Assembly (NCBI GenBank): GCA_963825305.1
Contig: CAWGTA010000009.1
Span: 558,001-622,000, forward strand
Length of the DNA: 64,000 bases
Source: PSRJ01 sp963825305
Lineage (GTDB): Bacteria > Acidobacteriota > Terriglobia > Bryobacterales > Bryobacteraceae
Direction: 5' to 3'
Shown here: positions 40,098 to 48,921 of the stretch, one piece after another
How the letters are laid out: each line of letters begins with the position of its first letter
How positions within the stretch are numbered: position 1 is the first letter of the stretch
Translations under genes and position numbers: made by a program
The notes under the pieces: model-generated
The model's database searches: none
The model's input: only the letters and a program-made list of their open reading frames with translations
Told to the model about the DNA's origin: nothing

Positions 40098-40188
40098 GAG
40101 CAGTCAGCATTCAGCATTCAGCGATCAGCTAAGGCCCAACCCGGGGTCGTGGTTTAGCTGAAAGCTGATGGCTGAATGCTGAAAGCTA
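40098..40188. repeat. TCAG-heptad hairpin repeat, copy 4
   Basis: Left-arm units CAGTCAG, CATTCAG, CATTCAG, CGATCAG (40101-40128) and right-arm units CTGAAAG, CTGATGG, CTGAATG, CTGAAAG (from 40157). The arms meet at TCAGCTAA/TTAGCTGA around a GC-rich loop. It fills the spacer between mutY and xseA. Confidence 0.8.
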
Positions 40189-40213
40189 GAGCCCCTAGCG
40201 GTACCATGGCTCG

Positions 40214-41563
40214 GTGGAGCAATTCGCGCTCGATTTCGAACTGACGCCGCAGCGCCAGATTTTCACCGTCAGTGAATTGAACGCCGCGATCCGCGCCGTG
40301 CTCGACGGCGAGTTCCCGGACATCTGGGTCTCCGGCGAGATCTCGGGAGCGAAACTGGCTGCCAGCGGCCACTACTACTTCACCCTGAAGGAACGCGAGG
40401 CGCAGGTGCGGTGCGTGGCTTTTCGCTCGGCCCATCGGTATTGGAAGATCAAGCCGTTAGATGGGCTGGCGGTGTTGGCGCGCGGGCGGCTGGACGTCTA
40501 CGAAGCTCGCGGCGAATACCAACTCCTCGTTGAGATGCTGGAGCCGCAGGGCTTCGGGGCGCTGCAGTTGGCTTTCGAGCAGCTCAAGAAGAAACTGGCT
40601 GCCGAGGGTCTGTTCGCTGCCGAGCGCAAGCGCCCCCTGCCCCGTTTTCCGCGGCGAATCGGGATCGTAACTTCGCCCCGCGGCGCGGCGGTTGCCGACC
40701 TGATCCAGATCCTCACGCGCCGGTTTCCAGGGCTGCATATCCGGCTGTTTCCCGCGCTGGTGCAGGGCGAGGGCTCAGTGGAGGAAGTGTGCCGCGGGCT
40801 CGAATATTTCAGCCGGACGAAATGGGCCGACCTGGTGATTGTTGGGCGCGGCGGCGGGTCGCTGGAAGACTTGTGGACGTTCAACGAAGAGGCGGTGGCG
40901 CGGGCTATTGCCGGTTGCGCCATGCCGGTGATCTCGGCGGTAGGGCACGAAACCGATGTCACGATCGCCGATTTTGTGGCGGACTTGCGCGCGCCCACTC
41001 CGTCAGCCGCGGCTGAGATGGCGGTGACGACGCGCGACGAGCTGATGGAACGGATCGCAACTCTGCACGCGAAAGCCACCCAGGGCCTGCGCTACCGGCT
41101 GGCGATGCTGGAGCGGCGCCTTCGGCAGCAGGGAATCGAGCGAGCCCTCAGCCTGCTCCACCGGCGCATTGGGCGCGGGCAGCAGCGCATCGACGAGCAT
41201 GGTTACCGCATGCGCGAGCGATTGCGCGCGGCCATCGACCAGCGCGAGCGGGCACGCCGGACGCTGGAGGGACGGCTGCGACGCTTCGACATGCGGCCCC
41301 GGCTGGCCGCCGATCGGCGCGCGATGGAGGCGGCCCATGCCGCGGCGCTGATTTCGATCCGCACCCAATTAGCGCGGCGCCGGAGCAGGTGGGAGCAGCT
41401 GGCGGCCAAGCTTTCGCAGCTCAGCCCGCTGCGCATTCTGGAGCGCGGTTATGCGATTGTTTCGCACGAAGCGGGGATTCTCAAAGAAGCCAGCGCAGCC
41501 CCGGCTGGATCGCGCATTCACGTGCGGCTTGCCAAGGGCGAGCTGGACGCTACCGTGAGATAG
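40214..41563 (+). CDS. xseA: Exodeoxyribonuclease VII large subunit
   Basis: 449 residues. An N-terminal OB fold (FTVSELNAAIRAVLDGEFPD, VSGEISGAKLAASGHYYFTLK) is followed by the nuclease core (PRFPRRIGIVTSPRGAAVAD, LVIVGRGGGSLEDLWTFNEE, VISAVGHETDVTIADFVAD, RAPTPSAAAEM). A long coiled coil and the C-terminal segment LSPLRILERGYAIV complete it. GTG start at 40214, with no strong ribosome site because a heptad repeat precedes it. The small subunit gene (xseB), often next in line, is not present; the end overlaps the convergent NUDIX gene by 14 bases. Confidence 0.96.
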   Translation: MEQFALDFELTPQRQIFTVSELNAAIRAVLDGEFPDIWVSGEISGAKLAASGHYYFTLKEREAQVRCVAFRSAHRYWKIKPLDGLAVLARGRLDVYEARGEYQLLVEMLEPQGFGALQLAFEQLKKKLAAEGLFAAERKRPLPRFPRRIGIVTSPRGAAVADLIQILTRRFPGLHIRLFPALVQGEGSVEEVCRGLEYFSRTKWADLVIVGRGGGSLEDLWTFNEEAVARAIAGCAMPVISAVGHETDVTIADFVADLRAPTPSAAAEMAVTTRDELMERIATLHAKATQGLRYRLAMLERRLRQQGIERALSLLHRRIGRGQQRIDEHGYRMRERLRAAIDQRERARRTLEGRLRRFDMRPRLAADRRAMEAAHAAALISIRTQLARRRSRWEQLAAKLSQLSPLRILERGYAIVSHEAGILKEASAAPAGSRIHVRLAKGELDATVR

Positions 41564-42074
41564 TCAATTTCCCCCGCAACACGGCCATCAAAAGGATCGC
41601 CACGTGCAGCGCGTGATCAAACTGCCCATCCGCGGTGGCCCGCCACAAATCCGGGAGCGAGTAGGTCACTACTTCGATTCCCGCTTCGGGCGTGCGTCCG
41701 GATACCGGTTGGACGCCGGTCGCGAAACAACTCCAGATCTGGTTGGTCAGCCGCCCGGTATCTGGAAACATGGGTCCGAGGACTTCCACTTCACCGGCGG
41801 CATAGGCGGTCTCTTCCAGCAATTCGCGCCGCGCTGCATCGCCAGGCGTCTCCCCCGGGTCAACCAACCCGCTGGGCAGCTCGAGCGTGTAGCGTTCCAC
41901 GGCGGGCCGGTATTGACGCACCAGCAGAATGCTTTGGTCGTCGGTAAGCGCGATCAGCGAGGTGTAATCAGGCAGCTTTAGAGAATAGTACGGTGCTTCA
42001 TCCGGCCGGACGGTTTTGCCCAAAACCTCAAACCACGGCGTGCGAAAAGCGACTTCGGTTTTGAGCGGCTTCAG
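41550..42074 (-). CDS. NUDIX hydrolase (ADP-ribose pyrophosphatase type), CTG start
   Basis: 174 residues. The NUDIX box reads GLVDPGETPGDAARRELLEE followed by TAY, so the usual Gly after REUxEEx is Ala. Upstream SLIALTDDQSILLVRQYRPA and downstream LGPMFPDTGRLTNQIWSCFA fit the ADP-ribose pyrophosphatase group. No ATG, GTG or TTG lies near the start of homology. A CTG at 42074 is placed 8 bases after GGAG and overlaps the epimerase stop (CTGA), so I take it as the start. An internal TTG about 20 codons later is the alternative. Confidence 0.8.
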   Translation of the reverse strand: MKPLKTEVAFRTPWFEVLGKTVRPDEAPYYSLKLPDYTSLIALTDDQSILLVRQYRPAVERYTLELPSGLVDPGETPGDAARRELLEETAYAAGEVEVLGPMFPDTGRLTNQIWSCFATGVQPVSGRTPEAGIEVVTYSLPDLWRATADGQFDHALHVAILLMAVLRGKLTISR

Positions 42075-43027
42075 GGGCGTTTCTCCAAAACCCAACGATT
42101 TTGTTCCAGGAAATCCAGCGTCCGAATAATCCCTTCGCGTATGGTCAGCGCGGGACGCCATCCGAGCGCTCGGATCCGGCTGCAGGCGAGAAAGATGAAC
42201 GGGCTGTCGCCGACCCATCCGCGCTGGCCGCCAGAGTAGTGCACCACTGGTGAGACGCCCAGGTGCTCCGAGATCCAGCGAATGGAATCGTTGACTTCGC
42301 AGTACTCGTCCGTTCCAAGATTGAGGAAGTTCACCGGCGCGGATGAAGCCAGGATCGCCGTGAGAATCGCGTTGGCACAATCCGCGACGTAAAGATACGA
42401 CTTCCTTTGGTGGCCATCGCCCAGCACGTCGAGGCGATCCGGGTGTGCGAGCAGTTGTTTGTAAAAATCGAAAACGTGCCCATGCGTATAGCGCTCGCCG
42501 AGTATTGAGACAAAGCGAAAGACCCAGGCCTGGAACCCGTAGGCTGTGGCGTAGGCCGAGATCATGCCCTCGGCGGCCAGTTTCGAAGCGGCATAAAGAG
42601 AAGTCTGCACCGGAAACGGCGCCGTTTCGGGGGTTGGGAACACTTCGGGCTCGCCGTACACCGAACCGGTCGAAGCGAAAGCGATTTTGCGGACTCCGGC
42701 GGCGCGCATGGTCTCGAGCACGTTCCAGGTCGCAATGGTATTCTGCTCCAAATCCCTGCGAGGATGATCGGGACCGAAGCGCACGTCGGCGTTGGCGGCC
42801 AGGTGGAAGACGAAATCGCTGCCAGCCACGGCGCGCGCCAGGGCATCGAAATCGAGCAGATCGCCTTGGATCAGCCGGAACTGCGAGCATGGGCGGGCAC
42901 TTTCCAGGAAGTCCGCATAGCCCGTAGAGAAGTTGTCGAAGCCGGTTACCTCGTGGCCGTCGGCCAGCAGGCGATCCACCAAATTGCTGCCAATGAAGCC
43001 TGCGGCGCCTGTCACGAATGCTTTCAA
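42071..43027 (-). CDS. NAD-dependent nucleotide-sugar epimerase (GalE-like, extended SDR)
   Basis: 318 residues. N-terminal Rossmann motif TGAAGFIGSNLVDRLL, the FDNFSTG loop, DVRFGPDHPRRDLEQNTIAT, the catalytic STGSVYGE and YAASK, and the late RKSYLYVADCANAI. It interconverts UDP-sugars such as glucose and galactose or acts on a related sugar. It overlaps the glycosyltransferase gene upstream by four bases and the NUDIX gene downstream, forming a three-gene surface-sugar operon. Confidence 0.92.
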   Translation of the reverse strand: MKAFVTGAAGFIGSNLVDRLLADGHEVTGFDNFSTGYADFLESARPCSQFRLIQGDLLDFDALARAVAGSDFVFHLAANADVRFGPDHPRRDLEQNTIATWNVLETMRAAGVRKIAFASTGSVYGEPEVFPTPETAPFPVQTSLYAASKLAAEGMISAYATAYGFQAWVFRFVSILGERYTHGHVFDFYKQLLAHPDRLDVLGDGHQRKSYLYVADCANAILTAILASSAPVNFLNLGTDEYCEVNDSIRWISEHLGVSPVVHYSGGQRGWVGDSPFIFLACSRIRALGWRPALTIREGIIRTLDFLEQNRWVLEKRP

Positions 43028-43755
43028 GAAGCCCTCCCTCCGAAGCGGTGTTCCAGGCCGATGCGGAAAATGTCGCGCACGTTGCGCAGGTTCCCGGCGA
43101 TCAGATCGAGCCGGCTATCGGCGTCATCGCGCCAGCGCACGGGCACCTGCTGGATGCGGTATCCGAGGCGGCGCGCGATGGCCAGCACTTCCACGTCGAA
43201 CATGTACGCGTCGATTTTTTGCCGCCGGAACAATTCCTTGGCTGCCGCGCGCTGGAAGAATTTGAATCCGCACTGCGTGTCGTTAATGCCCGGCAAGCCC
43301 ACCACGGTTTGCATGAACCAGAGGAATCCCTGGGAACCCACGCGCCGGTAAAGCGGCTGGGGGCGTTCGATGGCGGCGCCTCCGCGGCGCGTGCCGATCA
43401 CGGCCTCGATACCCTGGGCGAGGAACGGGCGGAAGTTATCGAATTCCTCAATAGGAACTTTGTTATCGGCATCGGCGTAACCGATCACCGCGCCGGAGGC
43501 CCGCTCCACGGCCTCGCGAATGCCGCGGCCCTTCCCGCGCCGCTCCTGGTGGCCGATGGCATCGAGCGCGGGATTGGCCCGCGCCAGTTCCAAGACCAGC
43601 TCGCGGGTGCCGTCGGAGCCGTCGGCGGCCACAATGATTTCGTAGCGCAGGCCGCGGCCGTTAAAGTAGCGGACCGCATCGGCAATGGTAAGTGGAATAA
43701 CGCGCGCCTCGTTGTAGGCCGGTAGGATCAGGCTGATGTCCGGTTCGGATGGCAT
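43024..43755 (-). CDS. Family 2 glycosyltransferase (polyprenyl-phosphate glycosyltransferase type)
   Basis: 243 residues. GT-A fold with DISLILPAYNEARVIPLTIA, IIVAADGSDGTRELV, the donor-binding acidic motif YADADNKVPIEE, INDTQCGFKFFQRAAAKELF and FDVEVLAIARRLGY. This is the dolichyl/polyprenyl-phosphate glucosyltransferase pattern, in which sugar is moved from a nucleotide to a lipid carrier. No C-terminal membrane helix is seen. The ATG at 43755 directly precedes homology. First gene of the operon with the epimerase. Confidence 0.9.
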   Translation of the reverse strand: MPSEPDISLILPAYNEARVIPLTIADAVRYFNGRGLRYEIIVAADGSDGTRELVLELARANPALDAIGHQERRGKGRGIREAVERASGAVIGYADADNKVPIEEFDNFRPFLAQGIEAVIGTRRGGAAIERPQPLYRRVGSQGFLWFMQTVVGLPGINDTQCGFKFFQRAAAKELFRRQKIDAYMFDVEVLAIARRLGYRIQQVPVRWRDDADSRLDLIAGNLRNVRDIFRIGLEHRFGGRAS

Positions 43756-43921
43756 GCTGCGCGGGTACAGGTCTATTGTAAGCCGGTGATAGTTGCTATG
43801 CTGGCGCTTCCGTGACACGAAAGAAATCCACCGCCGCGCCCGGCGCTAAGCGGGCTGAGTATACTGGAGTTTTGGAAGCCTTACGTCTTCTTTGTGCATC
43901 CCATGTATTGGGAGTTAGCAC

Positions 43922-44626
43922 GTGAGTTCCGCAGCGACTCCACAAATCCACCGCGCCGCCCGCTTTTACGAAGCTCCCATAGGGAAGAAAGCGGTGATGG
44001 CCGTGACCGGCGTCATCCTGTTCGGATACGTGGTTGGCCACTTGCTCGGCAACCTCCAGGTCTATTCACCGGATCGCAGCCAGATCAATCGGTACGCCGC
44101 CTTCTTACATGATCCGAGCATGGCGGGGTTGCTGTGGACGGTGCGGGCGCTGTTGCTCGCAGCCGTAGTCCTGCACATTACCGCCTCCCTGCAGCTCTGG
44201 AATTTGAAACGCGCGGCGCGGCCAATCGAGTATGTGAAGAAGGATGACGTCCCGGCTGCTTACGCGGCCCGCACCATGTTGTGGAGCGGCCCGATTCTTG
44301 CGGCGTTCATCGTCTTTCATGTGCTGCATCTCACCGTGGGTAGCGTGTTTCCCCTGGAAGAACTGGGGCCGAACCAACCCAACGTTCGCGCCAACCTGAT
44401 CAGCGGTTTCCAACACCCGGCGGTGGCGATCTTTTATATCGTGGCAATGCTGCTGCTGTGTCTGCATCTGTACCACGGGCTGTGGAGCATGTTTCAGTCG
44501 GTGGGTTTCAGTCATCCACGTTTCACGCCGCGACTGAAGCGGGCGGCCGCCATTATCGCCGTGGCTATCGCCGCCGGCAACATCTCGATCCCGGTTGCGG
44601 TTCTGACGGGTTTTCTGGCGAATTGA
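43922..44626 (+). CDS. sdhC: Succinate dehydrogenase cytochrome b subunit (dihaem, type B)
   Basis: 234 residues with five membrane helices. The GTG at 43922 has GGGAG seven bases upstream. Histidines on the helices (VVGHLLGNL, VVLHITASLQLW, FHVLHLTVGS and LHLYHGLW) fit the two axial pairs of haem b in the single-anchor type B complexes such as those of Bacillus and Wolinella. It anchors the SdhA/SdhB pair and passes electrons to menaquinone. No sdhD gene follows, as expected for this type. Six bases separate it from sdhA. Confidence 0.93.
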   Translation: MSSAATPQIHRAARFYEAPIGKKAVMAVTGVILFGYVVGHLLGNLQVYSPDRSQINRYAAFLHDPSMAGLLWTVRALLLAAVVLHITASLQLWNLKRAARPIEYVKKDDVPAAYAARTMLWSGPILAAFIVFHVLHLTVGSVFPLEELGPNQPNVRANLISGFQHPAVAIFYIVAMLLLCLHLYHGLWSMFQSVGFSHPRFTPRLKRAAAIIAVAIAAGNISIPVAVLTGFLAN

Positions 44627-44632
44627 GGAAGC

Positions 44633-46546
44633 ATGGTACTGGATTCGAAAGCACCGGCCGGCCCCATCGAAACGCGCTGGGAGCGGCACCGCTTCAATCT
44701 CAAGCTGGTGAACCCGGCGAACAAGCGGAAGCATACCATCATCGTGGTGGGGTCCGGTCTGGCGGGGGGCTCCGCCGCGGCAAGTCTGGGGGAACTGGGA
44801 TACAACGTCAAGTGCTTCTGCTTCCAGGATTCACCACGACGCGCGCATAGCATCGCGGCGCAAGGCGGGATCAACGCCGCTAAGAACTATCACAACGACG
44901 GAGACAGCATCTACCGCTTGTTCTACGACACCGTGAAGGGCGGCGATTTCCGCTCACGCGAATCCAACGTCTACCGCCTGGCCCAGATCAGCGTCAACAT
45001 CATCGACCAGTGCACTGCCCAGGGCGTGCCGTTCGCGCGCGAATACTCGGGCTATCTGGACAACCGTTCTTTCGGCGGCGCGCAGGTCTCGCGCACCTTC
45101 TATGCCCGCGGCCAGACCGGCCAGCAACTGCTGCTGGGGGCTTACCAGGCGCTGGAACGCCAGATCGGCGCGGGCCAAGTCCGCATGTTTCCCCGCACCG
45201 AGATGTTGGACCTGATCGTGGTGGATGGCGCAGCCCGCGGAATCGTCACCAGGGATTTGATTACGGGCAAGGTCGACTCGCACATGGCCGACGCCGTGGT
45301 GCTGGGCACGGGCGGATACGGCAATGTGTATTACCTGTCGACCAATGCGAAGGGTTCGAACGCCACGGCGATCTGGCGCGCGCACAAGCGGGGCGCACTG
45401 TTCGCCAATCCCTGTTTTACACAGATTCATCCCACGTGCATTCCAGTTTCGGGCGATTACCAATCGAAGCTCACTCTCATGAGCGAGTCGCTGCGCAACG
45501 ACGGCCGCGTTTGGGTGCCGCTGAAAAAACGCGATGAGCGTCCACCCTCCGAGATTCCAGAGGATCAGCGCGATTACTATCTGGAACGCAAATATCCCAG
45601 CTTCGGCAACCTGGTACCGCGCGATGTAGCCTCGCGTAATTCCAAGGCCGTGTGCGACGAAGGCCGCGGTGTGGGCGAGACCTGCCTGGCAGTGTACCTG
45701 GACTTCCGCGACGCCATCGCGCGCCTGGGCAAGCACGTAATTCGGGAGCGCTACGGCAATCTCTTCGATATGTACCAGCGCATCACCGGCGAGGATCCGT
45801 ATGTGGCGCCCATGCGCATTTATCCGGCGATTCATTACACCATGGGCGGACTATGGGTGGATTACAACTTGATGTCCACCATTCCGGGACTGTACGTGAT
45901 TGGCGAAGCGAATTTTTCGGACCACGGCGCCAATCGGCTCGGTGCGAGCGCGCTGATGCAAGGACTGGCCGATGGCTACTTCGTCCTGCCGAACACGATC
46001 GGCGATTACCTGGCGTCCCATCAATTCCCGGAGATTGCCGCGGATCATCCCGCGGTGCGCGACGCCGAGACAGAGGTCGCCTGCGTTACCAAACGCCTGC
46101 TGGACGCCAAGGGAACCCGGCCGGTGGACTCCTTCCACCGCGAACTGGGCAAACTCATGTGGGACTACTGCGGGATGTCGCGAACGGCGCAGAGCCTGGA
46201 GCTCGCGCTGGCGAGGATTCCGGAGCTGCGTGAGCAATTCTGGCGCGAGGTGCGCGTGCTGGGTAGCGGCGAGGAATTGAATCAGTCTCTGGAACGGGCC
46301 GGGCGCGTGGCCGATTTCCTGGAACTCTCCGAGCTCATCTGTCAGGATGCGCTCCACCGCAACGAATCGGCCGGCGGCCATTTTCGTGAGGAATTTCAGA
46401 CGCCGGAAGGCGAGGCCGCGCGAGACGACGCGCACTACTCGTACGTCGCCGCGTGGCAATTCCACGGCGTGGGCAACGCCCCCGAGCTGCACAAAGAACC
46501 GCTGGCGTTCGAGTACGTGCACCCGACGCAACGGAGCTACAAGTAA
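44633..46546 (+). CDS. sdhA: Succinate dehydrogenase flavoprotein subunit
   Basis: 637 residues. FAD-binding IIVVGSGLAGGSAAASLGELG, the covalent-FAD region SIAAQGGINAAKNYHNDGD, the active-site Arg/His regions (TQIHPTCIPVSGDY, GVGETCLAVYLDF, IHYTMGGLWVDYNL) and the C-terminal FAD end GEANFSDHGANRLGASAL. It oxidises succinate to fumarate in the citric acid cycle. Its length and features match type B enzymes. The TAA stop overlaps the ATG of sdhB (TAATG). Confidence 0.97.
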   Translation: MVLDSKAPAGPIETRWERHRFNLKLVNPANKRKHTIIVVGSGLAGGSAAASLGELGYNVKCFCFQDSPRRAHSIAAQGGINAAKNYHNDGDSIYRLFYDTVKGGDFRSRESNVYRLAQISVNIIDQCTAQGVPFAREYSGYLDNRSFGGAQVSRTFYARGQTGQQLLLGAYQALERQIGAGQVRMFPRTEMLDLIVVDGAARGIVTRDLITGKVDSHMADAVVLGTGGYGNVYYLSTNAKGSNATAIWRAHKRGALFANPCFTQIHPTCIPVSGDYQSKLTLMSESLRNDGRVWVPLKKRDERPPSEIPEDQRDYYLERKYPSFGNLVPRDVASRNSKAVCDEGRGVGETCLAVYLDFRDAIARLGKHVIRERYGNLFDMYQRITGEDPYVAPMRIYPAIHYTMGGLWVDYNLMSTIPGLYVIGEANFSDHGANRLGASALMQGLADGYFVLPNTIGDYLASHQFPEIAADHPAVRDAETEVACVTKRLLDAKGTRPVDSFHRELGKLMWDYCGMSRTAQSLELALARIPELREQFWREVRVLGSGEELNQSLERAGRVADFLELSELICQDALHRNESAGGHFREEFQTPEGEAARDDAHYSYVAAWQFHGVGNAPELHKEPLAFEYVHPTQRSYK

Positions 46547-47298
46547 TGCGACTCATTCTCCACATCTGGCGCCAGCAGAACGCCCGAGAGAAGGGCCGCA
46601 TGGTGCGATACGAAGTTCCGAATGTCAACGAGGACATGTCGTTCCTGGAGATGCTGGACGTCCTGAACGAGGCTCTGACCGAGAAGGGCGAAGAGCCGGT
46701 AGCGTTCGATCACGATTGCCGCGAGGGAATCTGCGGCATGTGCGGCTTCATGATCAACGGCGTGGCGCACGGCCCCCTGCGCGGCACTACGATCTGCCAG
46801 CTCCACATGCGCCACTTCCACGATGGCCAGGAGTTGTACCTGGAGCCTTGGCGGGCCCATGCGTTTCCGGTGGTGCGCGATCTGGTGGTGAACCGCAGCG
46901 CGTTTGACCGGCTGATCGCCGCGGGCGGGTTCATCTCGGTTGCCACAGGTAGCGCGCCGGACGGCAACGCGATCCTGGTGCCGAAGGAGGATGCGGATCG
47001 AGCCATGGATGCGGCGGCATGCATCGGCTGCGGGGCGTGCGTGGCCATGTGTCCCAACGCGTCGGCCTCATTGTTCCTGGGGGCCAAGCTCTCGCACCTC
47101 GGCCTGCTTCCGCAGGGGCAGCCGGAGCGCGACGATCGAGTGTTGTCGATGGTTGCCCAGGCCCAGCAGGAGCGGTTTGGGAGTTGCACCAACATCGGAG
47201 AATGCGAGGCGGTCTGTCCGAAGGAGATCCGGCTGGAAGTGATCGCCCGTATGAACCACGACTTCCTGCGGGCGGCATGGCGTGGCCGCGGTGCGTAA
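46546..47298 (+). CDS. sdhB: Succinate dehydrogenase iron-sulfur subunit
   Basis: 250 residues. The N-terminal ferredoxin domain binds [2Fe-2S] through CREGICGMCGF and the later ICQLHM. The C-terminal domain binds [4Fe-4S] and [3Fe-4S] through CIGCGACVAMCPN and CTNIGECEAVCPKEI. Electrons pass from SdhA to the haem anchor. The third gene of sdhCAB; the stop is seven bases from the convergent PilZ gene. Confidence 0.97.
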   Translation: MRLILHIWRQQNAREKGRMVRYEVPNVNEDMSFLEMLDVLNEALTEKGEEPVAFDHDCREGICGMCGFMINGVAHGPLRGTTICQLHMRHFHDGQELYLEPWRAHAFPVVRDLVVNRSAFDRLIAAGGFISVATGSAPDGNAILVPKEDADRAMDAAACIGCGACVAMCPNASASLFLGAKLSHLGLLPQGQPERDDRVLSMVAQAQQERFGSCTNIGECEAVCPKEIRLEVIARMNHDFLRAAWRGRGA

Positions 47299-47304
47299 CG
47301 CGCG

Positions 47305-47655
47305 CTAGCGGCGCCGCTGGAACATCAGCTTCTCCAGGTCCAACAGGTGTTGCGGCCGATACGTCTTGCGAGACCACTTCGACGAGGCGTCAAAAAGCAC
47401 GCCTACAAAATAGCCAATCTCCCTGTAGGTGCAGTAACGCACCGCTCCACAGAACTCTTTCTTGGGCGATCGCCAACGGAGCTCGGCGCCGAGCGGAACC
47501 GGGGCTTCTACCTGCAAACACGCGCCGGACGCGGAGATATCTTCCAAAACAGCCTGAGCCTTCTGCGTATTGCCTGCGCCATCCTTCCAACAGATCTCAA
47601 TCAGATCCGCACAAAGCATCCGAACTTCTGATCTCCGCTCCTGCATAGTGTTCAT
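47305..47655 (-). CDS. PilZ domain protein
   Basis: 116 residues. QERRSEVR near the N-terminus and LEDISASGACLQVEAPVPLG form the c-di-GMP-binding motifs (RxxxR and D/NxSxxG). The beta-barrel follows (VRYCTYREIGYFVGVLFD) and ends in a basic helix. The second single-domain PilZ gene in the window; it shares no operon with c-di-GMP enzymes here. Converges with sdhB. Confidence 0.85.
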   Translation of the reverse strand: MNTMQERRSEVRMLCADLIEICWKDGAGNTQKAQAVLEDISASGACLQVEAPVPLGAELRWRSPKKEFCGAVRYCTYREIGYFVGVLFDASSKWSRKTYRPQHLLDLEKLMFQRRR

Positions 47656-47759
47656 ATCGGCGGATTTACGCGATCTTTACCGCCCGAGGGTGGGGAGCGG
47701 TTGGAGGATACGGTGAAACGCCGATGTATCTCTAGGGTAATTATAAGCGGCGCGGCGAG

Positions 47760-48473
47760 TCAGGCTATGGACGCCAGCAGCGAGACTACTTCCCGCTGGC
47801 CCTGGGCGAGCGCCAGGTCCGCGGCCGTCTGACCAGCATGTGGGCCGGCGCCTGCGTATCCGCGTATTCCGGCATCGGCTCCGTGGTGGAGAAGATGGCG
47901 CATGACGCGAAGGTGGCCGCGATAGGCCGCGCTGTGTAGGGCGGTGAGTCCGTCGCGCCGCTGGCCGTTCACATCGGCGCCGTGGTCGAGCAAGAGGCGC
48001 ACCAGTTCCAGAACGGTGTCCTCCTGGTCGCTGGGGTTCGGCACATCCGGTGTAGCGACCGCGCAGCCCAGCGGCCGGATCTGGAGAAAATGGTCGCGGG
48101 TGGCGGCGTTGGCATCGGCGCCGTTAGCCAGCAGCAGACGGCTGACGGCAACCTGGCCCCAATAGCAGGCCCGATGCAGCAGCGTGAATCCAGTTGGGCC
48201 AAACGCTTGGACGAGATCGGGATCGGCCCGAACCGCCGGCTCCACGCGACCGAGCATGCCCAGTTCGGCCGCCACGCCCACGTCCAAGGAAACGCCCCGG
48301 GCAAGGAGAAGCTCGACCACTGGTTGATGCCCGCTGAGATACGCGGCGTGGATGGGTTGCGATCCCAGCATGGTGGCGGCGGTTGCCAGGGCGGGGTTCT
48401 CGTCTAATAGAGAAGACACGCGGGCCGCATCGCCTTGCTTCGCAGCCGCTATGACGGCGTCAATTTTGTCCAT
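47760..48473 (-). CDS. Ankyrin-repeat protein
   Basis: 237 residues, cytoplasmic. About six ankyrin units: AAKQGDAARVSSLLDENPAL, QPIHAAYLSGHQPVVELLLA, TLLHRACYWGQVAVSRLLLA, TVLELVRLLLDHGADVNGQR, TALHSAAYRGHLRVMRHLLH and TAADLALAQGQREVVSLLAS. The role is protein binding; no partner is evident. The ATG at 48473 overlaps the stop of the broken Uma2 gene. Confidence 0.88.
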   Translation of the reverse strand: MDKIDAVIAAAKQGDAARVSSLLDENPALATAATMLGSQPIHAAYLSGHQPVVELLLARGVSLDVGVAAELGMLGRVEPAVRADPDLVQAFGPTGFTLLHRACYWGQVAVSRLLLANGADANAATRDHFLQIRPLGCAVATPDVPNPSDQEDTVLELVRLLLDHGADVNGQRRDGLTALHSAAYRGHLRVMRHLLHHGADAGIRGYAGAGPHAGQTAADLALAQGQREVVSLLASIA

Positions 48474-48899
48474 CACGAGAGTAGCTGATCCAGGTCGATC
48501 AGCAGACCGGGAACGACGTCTGAGCGCAACGAGCCACGGAATTCATCGGCATGGCCGGCGCGGAATACCCAGACGCATTGCGTCTTAGGGTAGACCACCC
48601 AGACTTCTTTACCACCGTTGGAGAGGTAGGTCTTCACCTTGCGATCCATCTGTTCGGCCGAGTTGGATTCGGAGATGACTTCGATGGCCAGCAAAGGGGC
48701 ACCCTCAAAATAATCGGCAAAAGGCTGGTCGAGGTGTGTGACGCTCACGTCCGGCTGCAGGCAGGTTGTCACACCTAGCTTGTAACCCGCCTTCATGTAA
48801 GTCTCGCCCGGCCAGTTCTCCATTCAGGAGTTCCTGCTTGCCGGACTCACTGGGAAGCTGCTCGAACTCCTCAAACGATAGAAGAGTGGTGGCGGCCAT
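48473..48899 (-). pseudogene. Uma2-family (DUF820) endonuclease, internally deleted
   Basis: The N-terminal frame (from ATG 48899) reads AATTLLSFEEFEQLPSESGK and QELLNGEL, then goes off. The C-terminal part lies in another frame: YKLGVTTCLQPDVSVTHLDQ, FEGAPLLAIEVISESNSAEQ, KVKTYLSNGGKEVWVVYPKT. Complete family members have about 50 more residues between these parts, carrying early catalytic residues. The total length is 427 bases, not divisible by three, so an internal deletion with frameshift has killed the gene. The late PDVSV and EVISE motifs (PD-(D/E)xK-type) survive. Confidence 0.82.
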
Positions 48900-48921
48900 C
48901 GCATTCATCATCTTATCGGTT

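Noticed and set aside
42071..42890. A longer N-terminus for the NUDIX protein reaching to 42890
   Set aside because: This region is the shadow of the epimerase gene; family homology begins only at about 42050.
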